64,000 nt of DNA from Celeribacter baekdonensis (GCF_003047105.1 NZ_CP028475.1:186001-250000); one strand, 5' to 3'. Positions 37,013 to 46,589 are shown, counted from the first letter of the stretch. The notes: generated from the sequence alone by a model not told the origin. Numbers and translations: made by a program.

Positions 37013-37140
37013 TAGGACCTCTCATAGCGCCGCGTTGTTTTTCGGCTTTGTTTTTATTGTGTTGAATGCTGTTGCATTTGTTAGGGAATTTGGTTGAGAA
37101 AGGTTAAGAAATCGTTTCCAACGCCCGGAGTTATCCACAG

Positions 37141-37419
37141 ATGAAGCAGGAATCCGCCGAAGTGATTGCCCTTAAAGTTTTGGCATGGCTGGTCGGAGAT
37201 GAGGAGATTTTACCTATTTTTCTTGGCTCTAGCGGCATGAGTCCCGATGAATTGCGTTTGCGGGCCACAGAGGCGGAGGTGCTCTCGGCCGTTCTCGATT
37301 TCGTGACCATGAACGATGAATGGGTTAACGCTTGCGCCACAGCGACCGGACTTGATCCGCATGATCCGATGCGCGCGCGTCAGGCGCTTCCGGGCGGTGC
37401 AGATATCCATTGGACCTGA
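37141..37419 (+). CDS. DUF3572 family protein
   Basis: 92 residues. The sequence MKQESAEVIALKVLAWLVGD, FLGSSGMSPDELRLRA and FVTMNDEWVNACATATGL matches the short DUF3572 family of alphaproteobacteria, often found beside pleD. Function unknown. It is divergent from pleD. Confidence 0.88.
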   Translation: MKQESAEVIALKVLAWLVGDEEILPIFLGSSGMSPDELRLRATEAEVLSAVLDFVTMNDEWVNACATATGLDPHDPMRARQALPGGADIHWT

Positions 37420-37428
37420 AAGACCATC

Positions 37429-38163
37429 ATGTCCCCCCTTCCAAAAACGACGCAAAACACGTCTGCCGCGATCACTGCGATTCTGTTTGATAAAGATGGC
37501 ACGTTGATGGATTTTCAGGCCAGCTGGGGACCATGGGCGCAGGGCGTGATCCTTGAGATCTGCGGCGGACCAGGGGAAAAGGCCGAGGCGGTGGCGCAGG
37601 CGATGGGATTTGATCTGGCACAGGCACGGTTTCACCCCGACAGCGCGATCATCGCAGGCACGCCAGAGGATGTTTTGAATCTGTTGCAGCCGCATTTTCC
37701 ACATCTTGCCCCAGACCAACTTTTGGCCTGTCTTGATGCCGATCCCGCGCGGTTTTCCCCCAAGCCCGTCGCGGGGCTTGGCGACATGTGCATGGCTTTG
37801 ACACAGGCGGGCTATGCCTTGGCAGTTGTGACCAATGATTTCGAGGCCTCCGCCCATGATCACCTGCGGCAAATGGATGTTTCAACATATTTCTCTGCGG
37901 TGATCGGCTATGACAGTGGCTATGGTGGCAAACCTGCGCCGGGACCCTGTTTGGGTGCTGCGCAGCGGCTTGGCGTGGCCCCTTCGGCCTGTGTGATGGT
38001 GGGCGACAGTCTACACGATCTGGCGGCAGGACGCGCGGCGGGGATGTGTACCGTTGCCGTTTTAACCGGGGTCGCGGTGGCGGCTGAGCTTACTCCCCAT
38101 GCAGATGTGGTTTTGAACAGTGTGGCCGACCTTCCTGACTGGCTTCGCCACAGGCAGATCTAA
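37429..38163 (+). CDS. HAD-superfamily phosphatase (phosphoglycolate-phosphatase-like)
   Basis: 244 residues. HAD motif 1 LFDKDGTLMDFQASW, motif 2 AVVTNDFEA, motif 3 Lys in YGGKPAPGP and motif 4 VMVGDSLHDLAAGRAAGM are complete, with a helical cap of the Gph type. It starts 9 bases after DUF3572. Substrate is not determinable; phosphoglycolate is one candidate. Confidence 0.87.
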   Translation: MSPLPKTTQNTSAAITAILFDKDGTLMDFQASWGPWAQGVILEICGGPGEKAEAVAQAMGFDLAQARFHPDSAIIAGTPEDVLNLLQPHFPHLAPDQLLACLDADPARFSPKPVAGLGDMCMALTQAGYALAVVTNDFEASAHDHLRQMDVSTYFSAVIGYDSGYGGKPAPGPCLGAAQRLGVAPSACVMVGDSLHDLAAGRAAGMCTVAVLTGVAVAAELTPHADVVLNSVADLPDWLRHRQI

Positions 38164-38276
38164 GGTTTTAGGCGGTTTACATTGAATGTGCTGCCAAAAA
38201 AGTCTCGGGCCATTGGTAATTTCTTAAGAGTGCGCGCGTAAGTCTTTCGCATGTGTAAGTGAGAGGCGTGCCGGTC

Positions 38277-38876
38277 ATGCACGGGATGATAAATCGAGCG
38301 ATCCAATGTTTTCTGCGTGATACCTACGGGACGCAGACATGGTTGGATATTGCCGAAAATGCGGATCTTGGCTTTGAAAATTTCGAAGCCATGCTGAGCT
38401 ATCCGGACCAGATCACGTTGGACGTGCTGGGCCGGGCGGCGCGGCATTTGCACAAACCTGTCGAAACCTTTCTTGAGGATCTCGGAACCTATCTTGTGTC
38501 GCATCCAAATGTGGAAGCGATCCGACGATTGTTGCGATTTGGCGGTGAAAATTTTACGGAATTTCTGTATTCTCTCAATGACTTGGAAGGGCGCGCCAAA
38601 TTGGCTTTGCCCGACCTTGAGGTGCCAATGCTCTCGGTTGAGTGCTGTGGCGACGGAACATTCCGGCTGAGTTGTTCCAGTGCGATGCCGGGGTTTGGCT
38701 ATGCGATGGTTGGCGTGATGCGGGCGATGGCGGATGACTATGGGGCCTTGGTCTTTTTGGAACATTCCGGCTGGATGGATTCCGGCGAAGAAGTGATCAC
38801 CATCAATCTATTGGAAGTCGCCTATGCCGAGGGCCGGGCGTTCGATCTATCTGGGCGGATGGGAGATGGCGTATGA
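38277..38876 (+). CDS. H-NOX-fold protein lacking the proximal heme histidine
   Basis: 199 residues from the ATG at 38277, giving the family start MHGMINRAIQCFLRDTYG. Residues 1-185 align without gaps around the heme region of soluble-guanylate-cyclase-type H-NOX domains. But the position of the proximal His is Glu104 (FLYSLNDLEGRAKLALPDLE) and the porphyrin-contact YxSxR motif has become CxSxM. Canonical heme binding is therefore doubtful. It overlaps the following diguanylate cyclase by 4 bases, the usual H-NOX/cyclase pairing. It may sense another ligand, or bind heme differently. Confidence 0.82.
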   Translation: MHGMINRAIQCFLRDTYGTQTWLDIAENADLGFENFEAMLSYPDQITLDVLGRAARHLHKPVETFLEDLGTYLVSHPNVEAIRRLLRFGGENFTEFLYSLNDLEGRAKLALPDLEVPMLSVECCGDGTFRLSCSSAMPGFGYAMVGVMRAMADDYGALVFLEHSGWMDSGEEVITINLLEVAYAEGRAFDLSGRMGDGV

Positions 38877-39892
38877 AACACGCGACATTTGATCCCACGT
38901 CCATTTGCGCTTTGATGCCTATGGGTCTGATTTATGACGACGATGGGATCATTCAGTTTGTTGGCCCGACGCTTGGCAAATTGCGCAAAGCTGAAACTTT
39001 GATAGGAAAATCCATTGGTGAGGTGTTTTCCGTCCGTGACAATGGGCGTGGGACAGGGGATGGGCCGCTTCCGCTGTCAACGAAACTCTATCTGAACTTC
39101 CATTCTGGTATTTCGACTCCTCTGAAAGGGATGGCCATTTCTATCGCCGGGGCCAATCTCAACATTTTAAACCTGTCTTTTGGCATTTCGATCCTTGATG
39201 CGGTGGCGGATTATCGACTGACCTCGGGAGATTTTGCACATACCGACCTTGCCATCGAAATGCTCTATCTGGTTGAGGCGAAATCGGCGGTTTTGGAAGA
39301 AACCAAACAGCTGAACGCACGGCTACAAGGCGCAAAAGTCGCTGCCGAAGAACAGGCCTATACCGACACGCTCACCGGGCTGAAAAATCGCCGTGCGATG
39401 GACTATGTTCTGGACCGGATGTTGCGCGGCGGGGTTCATTTTGCCCTGATGCATCTTGATCTGGATTATTTCAAATCGGTGAATGACACGTTGGGCCATG
39501 CCGCCGGTGATACGGTGTTGCAACGGGTGGCAAAAATCCTATTGGAGGAAACCCGCGGTGACGACATGGTGGCGCGGGTGGGAGGCGATGAATTCGTTTT
39601 GGTTTTCAATAAATTCATTGATCATGATCGGCTGATGCGCACGGCGTCCCGGATCATTGCCCGGCTTGAAGAACCAATTCCCTATCAGGATACGTTCTGT
39701 CGCATTTCAGGCTCTATCGGGATCACGACCACGGAATTTTACGACAGCCCGAGCGCTGAAAAGATGATTCACGATGCGGATTTGGCGCTCTACGGATCGA
39801 AACACGAAGGCCGCGCCCAAGCGACGATATATAATCCAGACATTCATGATGCCGGGATGCCAGAGACGCAAATTGCGCCACTCCAGCGTTGA
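38873..39892 (+). CDS. Diguanylate cyclase with H-NOX-associated N-terminal domain
   Basis: 339 residues. The N-terminal 120 residues (LMPMGLIYDDDGIIQFVGPT) look like an HNOBA/PAS-type domain. A signalling coiled coil (EAKSAVLEETKQLNARLQG) then leads to a GGDEF domain with an intact VGGDEF and an RxxD inhibition site (RGDD) five residues earlier. It should produce cyclic di-GMP. Coupled to the H-NOX-like gene by ATGA, so the two very likely form a sensor-effector pair. Confidence 0.92.
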   Translation: MKHATFDPTSICALMPMGLIYDDDGIIQFVGPTLGKLRKAETLIGKSIGEVFSVRDNGRGTGDGPLPLSTKLYLNFHSGISTPLKGMAISIAGANLNILNLSFGISILDAVADYRLTSGDFAHTDLAIEMLYLVEAKSAVLEETKQLNARLQGAKVAAEEQAYTDTLTGLKNRRAMDYVLDRMLRGGVHFALMHLDLDYFKSVNDTLGHAAGDTVLQRVAKILLEETRGDDMVARVGGDEFVLVFNKFIDHDRLMRTASRIIARLEEPIPYQDTFCRISGSIGITTTEFYDSPSAEKMIHDADLALYGSKHEGRAQATIYNPDIHDAGMPETQIAPLQR

Positions 39893-39976
39893 CCCGTCAT
39901 TTGCGACATTTCAGTGCGGCCAACGCTGGGGATGAGGACTGTCTCAGGCGGATTGAAAACAGGAGCCGCGACGCCT

Positions 39977-41248
39977 TTATGACAGGCGACGGCGCACCGT
40001 GGCACCGCGTCCGGGCAGCGACAGGGTTGCATCCCCTCGCGGCGAGCGGGCGATGACTTTGCCTTTGGCGATCACCGCCAACCGCGCGGGCCGCAACCGC
40101 AGCGCCTCACTCGGGGAGGCGGCGTCCAGAACCACCAAAGAGGCCAGCGCACCTTTGCGTAGGCCATACTCCGAAAGCCCCATAATCGCGGCATTGTCCT
40201 CGGTGACCATGGTGAAACAGCGCGCGATGTCATCGGGATGGGTCATCTGCGCCACATGCAGCCCCATAAACGCGACATCCAACATATCGGCGGTGCCCAG
40301 TGAATACCATGGGTCCATGACGCAATCCTGCCCCCAACCAACGCGAATGCCCATGGCCAGCATTTCCTTGACCCGGGTCAAACCGCGCCGTTTCGGGAAG
40401 GTGTCATGGCGACCTTGCAGTACGATGTTGATCAACGGGTTTGGGATGGCGGAAATCTCCGCCTCCGCAATCAAAGGCAAAAGCTTCGACACATAATAAT
40501 TGTCCATCGAATGCATCGAAGTCAGGTGACTGCCCGCCACCCGGCCTTGCAGCCCAAGCCGCGTGGTCTCATAGGCCAGCGTTTCAATATGGTGGCTCAT
40601 CGGATCGTCGGTCTCATCGCAATGGATGTCGACGGGCAAGCCGCGTTTGGCGGCGATCTCGCACAGATCGGTCACAGAGGCCGCACCATCGGCCATCGTG
40701 CGTTCAAAATGGGGGATGCCCCCGACCACATCGACGCCCATATCCAGAGCCCGGATCACATTGTCGCGCCCGGTTTTGGACCGATAAAGCCCGTCTTGCG
40801 GAAAGGCCACGAGTTGCAAGTCAATGTAGTCTTTGACCTTTTCGCGTACCTCCAACATCGCCGTAACGGTGTTGAGGTGATCAGGTGTGGTGTCGACATG
40901 CGAACGGATCGCCAAAAGCCCCATCGAGGCGGCCCAGTCGCAATAGCTCAGTGCACGGGTGACCATGTCCTCCACCGACGTCATATCGCGCAGCTCGCCC
41001 CAAAGGCCGATCCCCTCCAACAGAGTGCCTGAGGCATTCACCCGTGGCGTGCCAAAGGACAGGGTGGCATCCAGATGAAAATGCGGATCGACAAAGGGTG
41101 GCGAGACCAAATCCCCCGTGGCGTCGATGACTTTGCGGGCCTCAAATTCGATATTGGGCGCAATCTCGACAATTCGGTCGCCGCGTATCGCCACATCCGC
41201 CACCCGCCCGTCCGGCAATGTGCCGCCCTTCACAATCAGATCAAACAT
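39977..41248 (-). CDS. Cytosine-deaminase-like amidohydrolase
   Basis: 423 residues from the ATG at 41248 (MFDLIVKGGTLPDGRVADVA). Metal ligands of the amidohydrolase family are visible: PHFHLDATL, DIHCDETDDP, GSHLTSMHSM and the Asp in GWGQDCVMDPWY, the CodA-type pattern. Likely deaminates cytosine or a related cyclic amide; the substrate is not certain. It is monocistronic, convergent with the diguanylate cyclase. Confidence 0.88.
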   Translation of the reverse strand: MFDLIVKGGTLPDGRVADVAIRGDRIVEIAPNIEFEARKVIDATGDLVSPPFVDPHFHLDATLSFGTPRVNASGTLLEGIGLWGELRDMTSVEDMVTRALSYCDWAASMGLLAIRSHVDTTPDHLNTVTAMLEVREKVKDYIDLQLVAFPQDGLYRSKTGRDNVIRALDMGVDVVGGIPHFERTMADGAASVTDLCEIAAKRGLPVDIHCDETDDPMSHHIETLAYETTRLGLQGRVAGSHLTSMHSMDNYYVSKLLPLIAEAEISAIPNPLINIVLQGRHDTFPKRRGLTRVKEMLAMGIRVGWGQDCVMDPWYSLGTADMLDVAFMGLHVAQMTHPDDIARCFTMVTEDNAAIMGLSEYGLRKGALASLVVLDAASPSEALRLRPARLAVIAKGKVIARSPRGDATLSLPGRGATVRRRLS

Positions 41249-41562
41249 TGTCTTTCTCCCATGTTGAACGGCGCGATCAGGGCGGTGCGACCCTTGTATC
41301 GGCGTGACACACCGACAGGCGTAAGGATAGAGCGAAAACACGCAGAGCACAGCAGGTCTTGCGTCTGTATGACGGTGCCGGAATATCTTAGCAAAAATAC
41401 ATAGATGTGTTTAAACTGGCACAATTCGGGCGTGATCCAATCCCCACTTAAGAGCGTCATCGCAGCTTGGGGCGCAAAGGCACAACATAGACCTTTGGGC
41501 AATTTGTAATGCGCTAACTGTTTGCTAATCTCGGTTCAGACCCAAACTGAAAGCGGTTTCCC
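41249..41562. other. 314-base gap before the response-regulator operon
   Basis: No coding frame is convincing. The stretch holds the divergent promoters of the amidohydrolase and of the regulator operon. At 41285-41298 gtgcgacccttgta resembles, imperfectly, the CGACC-WW-GG element found in the quinoprotein island, so weak autoregulation is possible. I see no other structure. Confidence 0.4.
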
Positions 41563-42258
41563 ATGATCGAAAAGACTCCCATCCGCGTCGAAGGTGCTTT
41601 TCAAACAGCGTTGATTGTTGATGACCACCCGCTGTTTTGTGACGCTTTGTCGATGACCTTGCGGGCAGGGGTCGGAATTGCAACCGTGGCCACCGCTGGC
41701 GCATTGGAAGAAGCTTTGGAACGGCTGTCCGCCGGCGATGCGCCGGATGTGATTTTGCTCGACCTGAACTTGCCGGATGTCAACGGATTGGACGGTTTGG
41801 TGCGGTTGACCAAAATGTGCCCGCAAACACCGATCGTAATCGTGTCGTCTATGGCCGAACCACGGGTGGTGCGGTCTGCCATTCGGGTGGGGGCGGCAGG
41901 GTTTGTGCCCAAACATTCCACCCGTGACACGTTCCGCAAAGCCTTTGAACATATCGCGGGCGGCGAAATTTACGCCCCCGAAGGGGCCTTCTCAGAGGGC
42001 GACGCCAATATGCCGCTGAGTGCACGCGAAGATGCGTTGATCCGGTTGTCGCATCTGACCCGGCAACAGGCGCGCATTTTGCAATTGATTTGCGAAGGCC
42101 AAATGAACAAACAAATCGCCTATGAGCTGACCATCGCGGAAACCACGGTCAAAGCCCATGTGACCGCGATCATGCGCAAACTTGGAGTGCAAAGCCGGAC
42201 CCAGGCGGTGTTGATCGCGCAGGAAGCGAATTTCAACAGTCTCTTGTCTGGAAGCTGA
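41563..42258 (+). CDS. LuxR-type response regulator (AgmR/ErbR-like)
   Basis: 231 residues. REC domain with DDHPLFCDAL acid pocket and phosphoacceptor Asp67 (VILLDLNLPDVNG), then a LuxR helix-turn-helix (LTRQQARILQLICEGQMNKQ, IAYELTIAETTVKAHVTAIM). The closest functional relatives by type and context are Pseudomonas regulators of PQQ alcohol oxidation (AgmR/ErbR, ExaE). It heads an operon with a FIST protein and a hybrid kinase and stands next to the quinoprotein island, where repeated CGACC-WW-GG elements are its candidate binding sites. Confidence 0.92.
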   Translation: MIEKTPIRVEGAFQTALIVDDHPLFCDALSMTLRAGVGIATVATAGALEEALERLSAGDAPDVILLDLNLPDVNGLDGLVRLTKMCPQTPIVIVSSMAEPRVVRSAIRVGAAGFVPKHSTRDTFRKAFEHIAGGEIYAPEGAFSEGDANMPLSAREDALIRLSHLTRQQARILQLICEGQMNKQIAYELTIAETTVKAHVTAIMRKLGVQSRTQAVLIAQEANFNSLLSGS

Positions 42259-42293
42259 CTTTCCGCCACCCTTGGGGAGGGATGGAGGTTCCA

Positions 42294-43511
42294 ATGCACA
42301 CATATGGCAAAACGCCACAGATGACCGACCTGTCGGCCGCCCCGCTGGTGCGCCGCGCAGAGGTGGAGGCCGACGATCCAGAGGCCGTGCGCAAAATCAT
42401 CAACGGGCTTGGACCGGGGCCGTTTTCGATCGTCTTGATGTTTTTCTCGCCTGAAACCGACCGGGTGGCTCTGGCGCGCAACCTTAAGGCCGAGATTCCT
42501 TGGGGCCGGGTGATGGGCTGTTCGACGGCGGGGGAATTGACCTCGATGGGCTATGACGAGGGCAAAATCGTGGCTCTGGCCTTTCCGGTGGAACATTTTG
42601 GGGTGGAGACGCTTTTGGTGTCGGACCTCAAAACCTGTACGCCGCATGACCTGATGGGCGGGTTGATCCGCGCCCGACAATTGTTGTCGCGCCGCTACCC
42701 GCATTTCACCCATGAATTTGCCATGCTTTTGGTGGATGGCCTCTCTGAGCGCGAGGATCAATTGACCGCAGCCCTGGCCTCGGGGCTTGGCTCGGTGCCT
42801 CTGTTTGGTGGCTCGGCGGGGGATGGCGCGCGGTTTGAAGAAACCTTTATCATCAATGGCCGAGACATCATTGAAAACGCAGCGATTTTGACGTTTTTCC
42901 GCACCGATTGCCCGGTCAAAGTGTTTTCCTACGACCATTTGCGCGCGACCGAGAAACGCATGGTGGTGACGGCGGCGGAACCGAATGCGCGGATCGTCAA
43001 GGAGATCAACGCCGAACCCGCAGGGGCGGAATATGCCCGATTGATCGGCAGCGATCCGGCACGGTTGAATGACAATGTCTTTGCCGCAAATCCGGTGGTT
43101 GTGCGTGTCGGCGGCAAGCAACATGTGCGGGCGATCAAATCGGTCGCGGCCAATGGCGACATGTCGTTTTTTGCCGCGATTGACGAAGGCTTGGTTTTGA
43201 CGCTAGCCGAACCGATGGACATGGCGGCCCATCTCAAAAACGCCTTGGAGGGGTTGTCGCAAGGGGCCGCGCCGGAGATGATTTTGGCTTGTGATTGTAT
43301 TTTCCGCCGGATCGAAGCCCGCAATAGCCAGAAAAGCGCCGAAATTTCCGCACTTTTGGTCAAACACAACGTGCGCGGGTTTTCGACCTATGGCGAACAA
43401 ATCGGGTCGATCCACGTCAATCAAACCTTCACGGGCGTGGCGATTTACCCGCCCGGTAGCACCCCAACGGCACGCAAACCCGACGCGGATGACAGCGGAG
43501 AGACACCATGA
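42294..43511 (+). CDS. FIST-domain sensor protein (NosP-type)
   Basis: 405 residues. The start at 42294 is preferred: GGAGG lies 5 bases before it, while for the ATG at 42282 the purine run touches the codon. FIST_N (VMGCSTAGELTSMGYDEGKI, PLFGGSAGDGARFEETFIIN) and FIST_C (DCIFRRIEARNSQK, GFSTYGEQIGSIHVNQTFTG) are complete. In Pseudomonas aeruginosa the FIST protein NosP is encoded with the hybrid kinase NahK and reported to bind heme and NO; gene order here is the same. Which histidine could hold heme is not clear from this sequence. It overlaps the kinase gene by 4 bases. Confidence 0.9.
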   Translation: MHTYGKTPQMTDLSAAPLVRRAEVEADDPEAVRKIINGLGPGPFSIVLMFFSPETDRVALARNLKAEIPWGRVMGCSTAGELTSMGYDEGKIVALAFPVEHFGVETLLVSDLKTCTPHDLMGGLIRARQLLSRRYPHFTHEFAMLLVDGLSEREDQLTAALASGLGSVPLFGGSAGDGARFEETFIINGRDIIENAAILTFFRTDCPVKVFSYDHLRATEKRMVVTAAEPNARIVKEINAEPAGAEYARLIGSDPARLNDNVFAANPVVVRVGGKQHVRAIKSVAANGDMSFFAAIDEGLVLTLAEPMDMAAHLKNALEGLSQGAAPEMILACDCIFRRIEARNSQKSAEISALLVKHNVRGFSTYGEQIGSIHVNQTFTGVAIYPPGSTPTARKPDADDSGETP

Positions 43512-45730
43512 CACAGCTCTCTGAGAGCCTGTTGAACCCAGAGGACAGTTCCGAGCGCACCCGCGAGAAGCTGTTGAAAATCGTCGATGTGTTGATGCGC
43601 CAAGTTGAACAGCGCTCAAATGAACACGGTGCCGCCTACGCGCAGTTTCAACGCGCCGCGATGTTGGAGGATCAGGTCCGTCAACGCACGGCGGATTTGG
43701 AATATGCGCTGGATTTGCTCAACGTCTCCAATGCGCGATTGGCCGAGGCCAACCGCAAAATGGAAGTGGCACAACGCAACCTCGCCAATGCCATCGAAAC
43801 CGTGCGCGAAGGCTTTGCGCTGTTTGATCAAGACGATGTGTTGGTGCTCTACAATTCGCGCTTTGCGATGTTCTTGCCTGATATTGTGCCGCGTTTGAAA
43901 CAGGGCATTAGCTTTTCGGATTACGCCGAAATGGTCAGCACTTCGGAATACCTCGACCTGACGGGCACCGACAATGCCTATTCTTGGGCCTCGCGCCGGG
44001 TCGAGCGGCACCGGGATCGGCATGTGGTGTTTAACGTCCATGTGGTCGGGGATCGCTGGATCCAGATTTCCGAACATCGCACCCCTGACGATGGCACGGT
44101 GATCCTTCAGACCGATGTGACCGATCTGGTGTTGACTGAACGCGAAACACGCGGGCGGATGCTGGACGATCAGGCGCAAATGATCCGCGCCACCTTGGAA
44201 CATGTGTCCCTTGGGGTGTGTATCTTTGACAAAAATTGCCAGTTGGCCGGGTTCAACCAGAGGCTTGGCTATTTGTTGGGCCTGCCGATGACGCAGCTGC
44301 AACTCGGCGCGGGCTTTGAGGCCATGTATCAACGTGTCAGTGACGAATTGGCCGTGGGCGGGCAATTGACGCCTGATGAGCTTTTGGCCTGGGTTTACGG
44401 CACGGCACCGCGTGTGCCGATCACTTTTGAAATGCATCATTTGGATCGGCGGATTCTTGTGGTGTCGGCGGAAGACCTGCCAGATGGTGGGTTTGTGATG
44501 TCGGTGACAGATGTGACCTCGGAACGGCGTGCCATGGCCGAACTGACCCGCACCAATGAGACGCTTGAGGCGCGGGTGATGTCGCGCACGCTTGATCTTG
44601 AGGACGCGTTGGCGCGTGCCGAACGCGCCAACGCGGCACGTTCGCGCTTTGTCGCGGCGGCCAGTCACGATCTGTTGCAACCCCTCTCCGCCGCCAAGCT
44701 CTTTGTCGCCTCCGCCGAAGATGGTGTGACCGATGACGACACGCGCGAGGTTCTGGGCAAGGCACAAAACGCGCTTGAGAGCGTCGAAAATATCCTGTCG
44801 GCGCTGCTGGACATTTCCAAACTGGAGGCCGGGCGCTCGGCTTTGGACATCATGCCCGTGCCGCTGGCACCGATGTTGGCGCAGTTGCGCGATGAATTCA
44901 TGTTGGCGGCGCAGGCCAAGGGCATTGATTTACGGGTGGTGCAGACCAATCAGATCGTTGAAAGCGACCCAACCTATCTGCGCCGGATCGTGCAAAACCT
45001 GATGTCGAATGCGATCCGGTACACGGAAACCGGGCGGGTCTTGGTCGGGGTAAGGCGCAGGGGCGCGGGCCGGGCGCGGCTTCAGGTCTGGGACACCGGT
45101 CCGGGCATCCCCGAGATCGAACACCAAGCGGTGTTTCAGGAGTTTCATCGTCTCGGCGTGTCCGCCTCGGCCTCGGTCGGGATGGGGCTTGGGCTGGCGA
45201 TTGTGGACCGTGCCTGTGCCCAGCTTGGCCATCCGATCCATCTGGACAGTGTCGTGGGCAAAGGCACGGTGTTTGGCATCGACCTGCCGCCCGCACGGCA
45301 ATGGGTGGCGAAAAAAGTCGGGACTTACCTGCCGGAGCAGGCCAGTCATGAACATCCGAGTGGGTTGATGGTGCTTTTGGTCGAAAATGACGCCGATGTG
45401 CGCCGCGCCGTCACGCTTTTGCTGGAGAAATGGGGCGTGGCTGTCGTCGGTGTCGAAACCGGAGAAGAGGGGCTGTCGCTGATGGAGGAATTGGATGTGA
45501 CGCCAGACTTGATGTTGGTGGATTATCAACTGGGGGAGGGGATGGACGGGATCGCCTTTATCGAGACGTTTTGGGCGAAATACGGTCGGATGCCCACGCG
45601 TCTTGTGACCGCCAATCGGTCGCGCGAGGTGCGCCAAGCCTGTCAGGCGGCGCAGATCAAAATCCTCTATAAACCGATTGCCCCGAAGGATCTTGAAGCC
45701 TTTGTGCTGACACCGCCCAGGGCGCCTTAG
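43508..45730 (+). CDS. Hybrid histidine kinase, PAS-PAS-HisKA-HATPase-REC (NahK/ErcS'-type)
   Basis: 740 residues, soluble. An N-terminal coiled coil (about 1-95) leads to two PAS_7-like domains (TVREGFALFDQDDVLVLYNS; HVSLGVCIFDKNCQLAGFNQ). HisKA has phospho-acceptor His387 (AASHDLLQPLSAAKLF). The ATPase domain shows QNLMSNAIRYT, DTGPGIP and GMGLGLAIVDRAC. The C-terminal receiver has Asp672 (LMLVDYQLGEGMDG) and KPI. It probably takes its signal from the coupled FIST protein and passes phosphate to the LuxR regulator at 41563. Confidence 0.93.
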   Translation: MTQLSESLLNPEDSSERTREKLLKIVDVLMRQVEQRSNEHGAAYAQFQRAAMLEDQVRQRTADLEYALDLLNVSNARLAEANRKMEVAQRNLANAIETVREGFALFDQDDVLVLYNSRFAMFLPDIVPRLKQGISFSDYAEMVSTSEYLDLTGTDNAYSWASRRVERHRDRHVVFNVHVVGDRWIQISEHRTPDDGTVILQTDVTDLVLTERETRGRMLDDQAQMIRATLEHVSLGVCIFDKNCQLAGFNQRLGYLLGLPMTQLQLGAGFEAMYQRVSDELAVGGQLTPDELLAWVYGTAPRVPITFEMHHLDRRILVVSAEDLPDGGFVMSVTDVTSERRAMAELTRTNETLEARVMSRTLDLEDALARAERANAARSRFVAAASHDLLQPLSAAKLFVASAEDGVTDDDTREVLGKAQNALESVENILSALLDISKLEAGRSALDIMPVPLAPMLAQLRDEFMLAAQAKGIDLRVVQTNQIVESDPTYLRRIVQNLMSNAIRYTETGRVLVGVRRRGAGRARLQVWDTGPGIPEIEHQAVFQEFHRLGVSASASVGMGLGLAIVDRACAQLGHPIHLDSVVGKGTVFGIDLPPARQWVAKKVGTYLPEQASHEHPSGLMVLLVENDADVRRAVTLLLEKWGVAVVGVETGEEGLSLMEELDVTPDLMLVDYQLGEGMDGIAFIETFWAKYGRMPTRLVTANRSREVRQACQAAQIKILYKPIAPKDLEAFVLTPPRAP

Positions 45731-45759
45731 GGCGTCTTAGGGCGTCTTCGGGGGGGGGC

Positions 45760-46539
45760 TTAGGCCGACCGCCACCGCGCCGCCGCCCGTTCCCAGCGTT
45801 GGATCACCACGACCTCGATGAGCAACATCACGGCCACAAAGCTGAGCGCATAGGCCAAGACATAAGCAGTCTGAAAGTTTTGAAAATGCAGGTGAATTTT
45901 AAAACCTATCCCGCTTGAACGGCCCAAAAATTCGACCACAAGAACGATTTTCCAGATCATCGCAAGCCCGTTGCGCCCGGCGATGGCGAAATAGGGCGCG
46001 AGTTGCGGCAGCAAAACATGGCGCAGACGTGCTCCGAGTGGCATGGTGTATAGTCGCGCCATTTCATCCAATTTCGGATCGCGCGCGCGTGTCCCATCCC
46101 GCAAAGTCACCGTCACTTGTGCCAATTTGTTCAATGTGACGGCGGTGATGGCGGCGGTTTCGTTGAGGCCGATCCAGAGATAGCACAACACGATGATCAC
46201 CAGCGCCGGAAGGTTCAAAAACACCGTGATCCATGGCGCAAACGCGCGTTCTAATCGCGGCAATACCCCAAGTGCGATGCCCAATAGCGTTCCCAATGCC
46301 ATGGCCAAGCCAAAGGACAAGGCAACGCGGATCATCGTGGCCTGCATCTGTGGCCAGAGCGTGCCGGAGGTGATCAAATCGACCAAAACGCGCAGCACCG
46401 CCATCGGGGACGGCAAAATATCCGGGTCCGCCTTATGCCACGCGGCCACAGACCAAAGCCCGATGAGCGCGGCCAGTGACAGCACTGTGCTCGCCCCTTT
46501 TGACGCGGCCTGTCCGATGATGATCCGTTCCTGTCGCAT
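45760..46539 (-). CDS. ABC transporter permease, NitT/TauT/SsuC type
   Basis: 259 residues, six membrane helices, with the permease loop EAA-like motif (ARLYTMPLGARLRHVLLPQLAPYF). The start has GGGAGGA upstream. Its ATPase and binding protein are not adjacent: the only matching ones in the window are at 56826-58495, on the far side of the island. It is divergent from the NosR-like gene and shares with it one CGACC-type element. Members import sulfonates, pyrimidines, nitrate and similar solutes; the substrate here is unknown. Confidence 0.9.
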   Translation of the reverse strand: MRQERIIIGQAASKGASTVLSLAALIGLWSVAAWHKADPDILPSPMAVLRVLVDLITSGTLWPQMQATMIRVALSFGLAMALGTLLGIALGVLPRLERAFAPWITVFLNLPALVIIVLCYLWIGLNETAAITAVTLNKLAQVTVTLRDGTRARDPKLDEMARLYTMPLGARLRHVLLPQLAPYFAIAGRNGLAMIWKIVLVVEFLGRSSGIGFKIHLHFQNFQTAYVLAYALSFVAVMLLIEVVVIQRWERAAARWRSA

Positions 46540-46589
46540 TCAATCCTCCCGATCCTGATCCTAACCCCGCACGGGTCCTAGAGCGCTCT

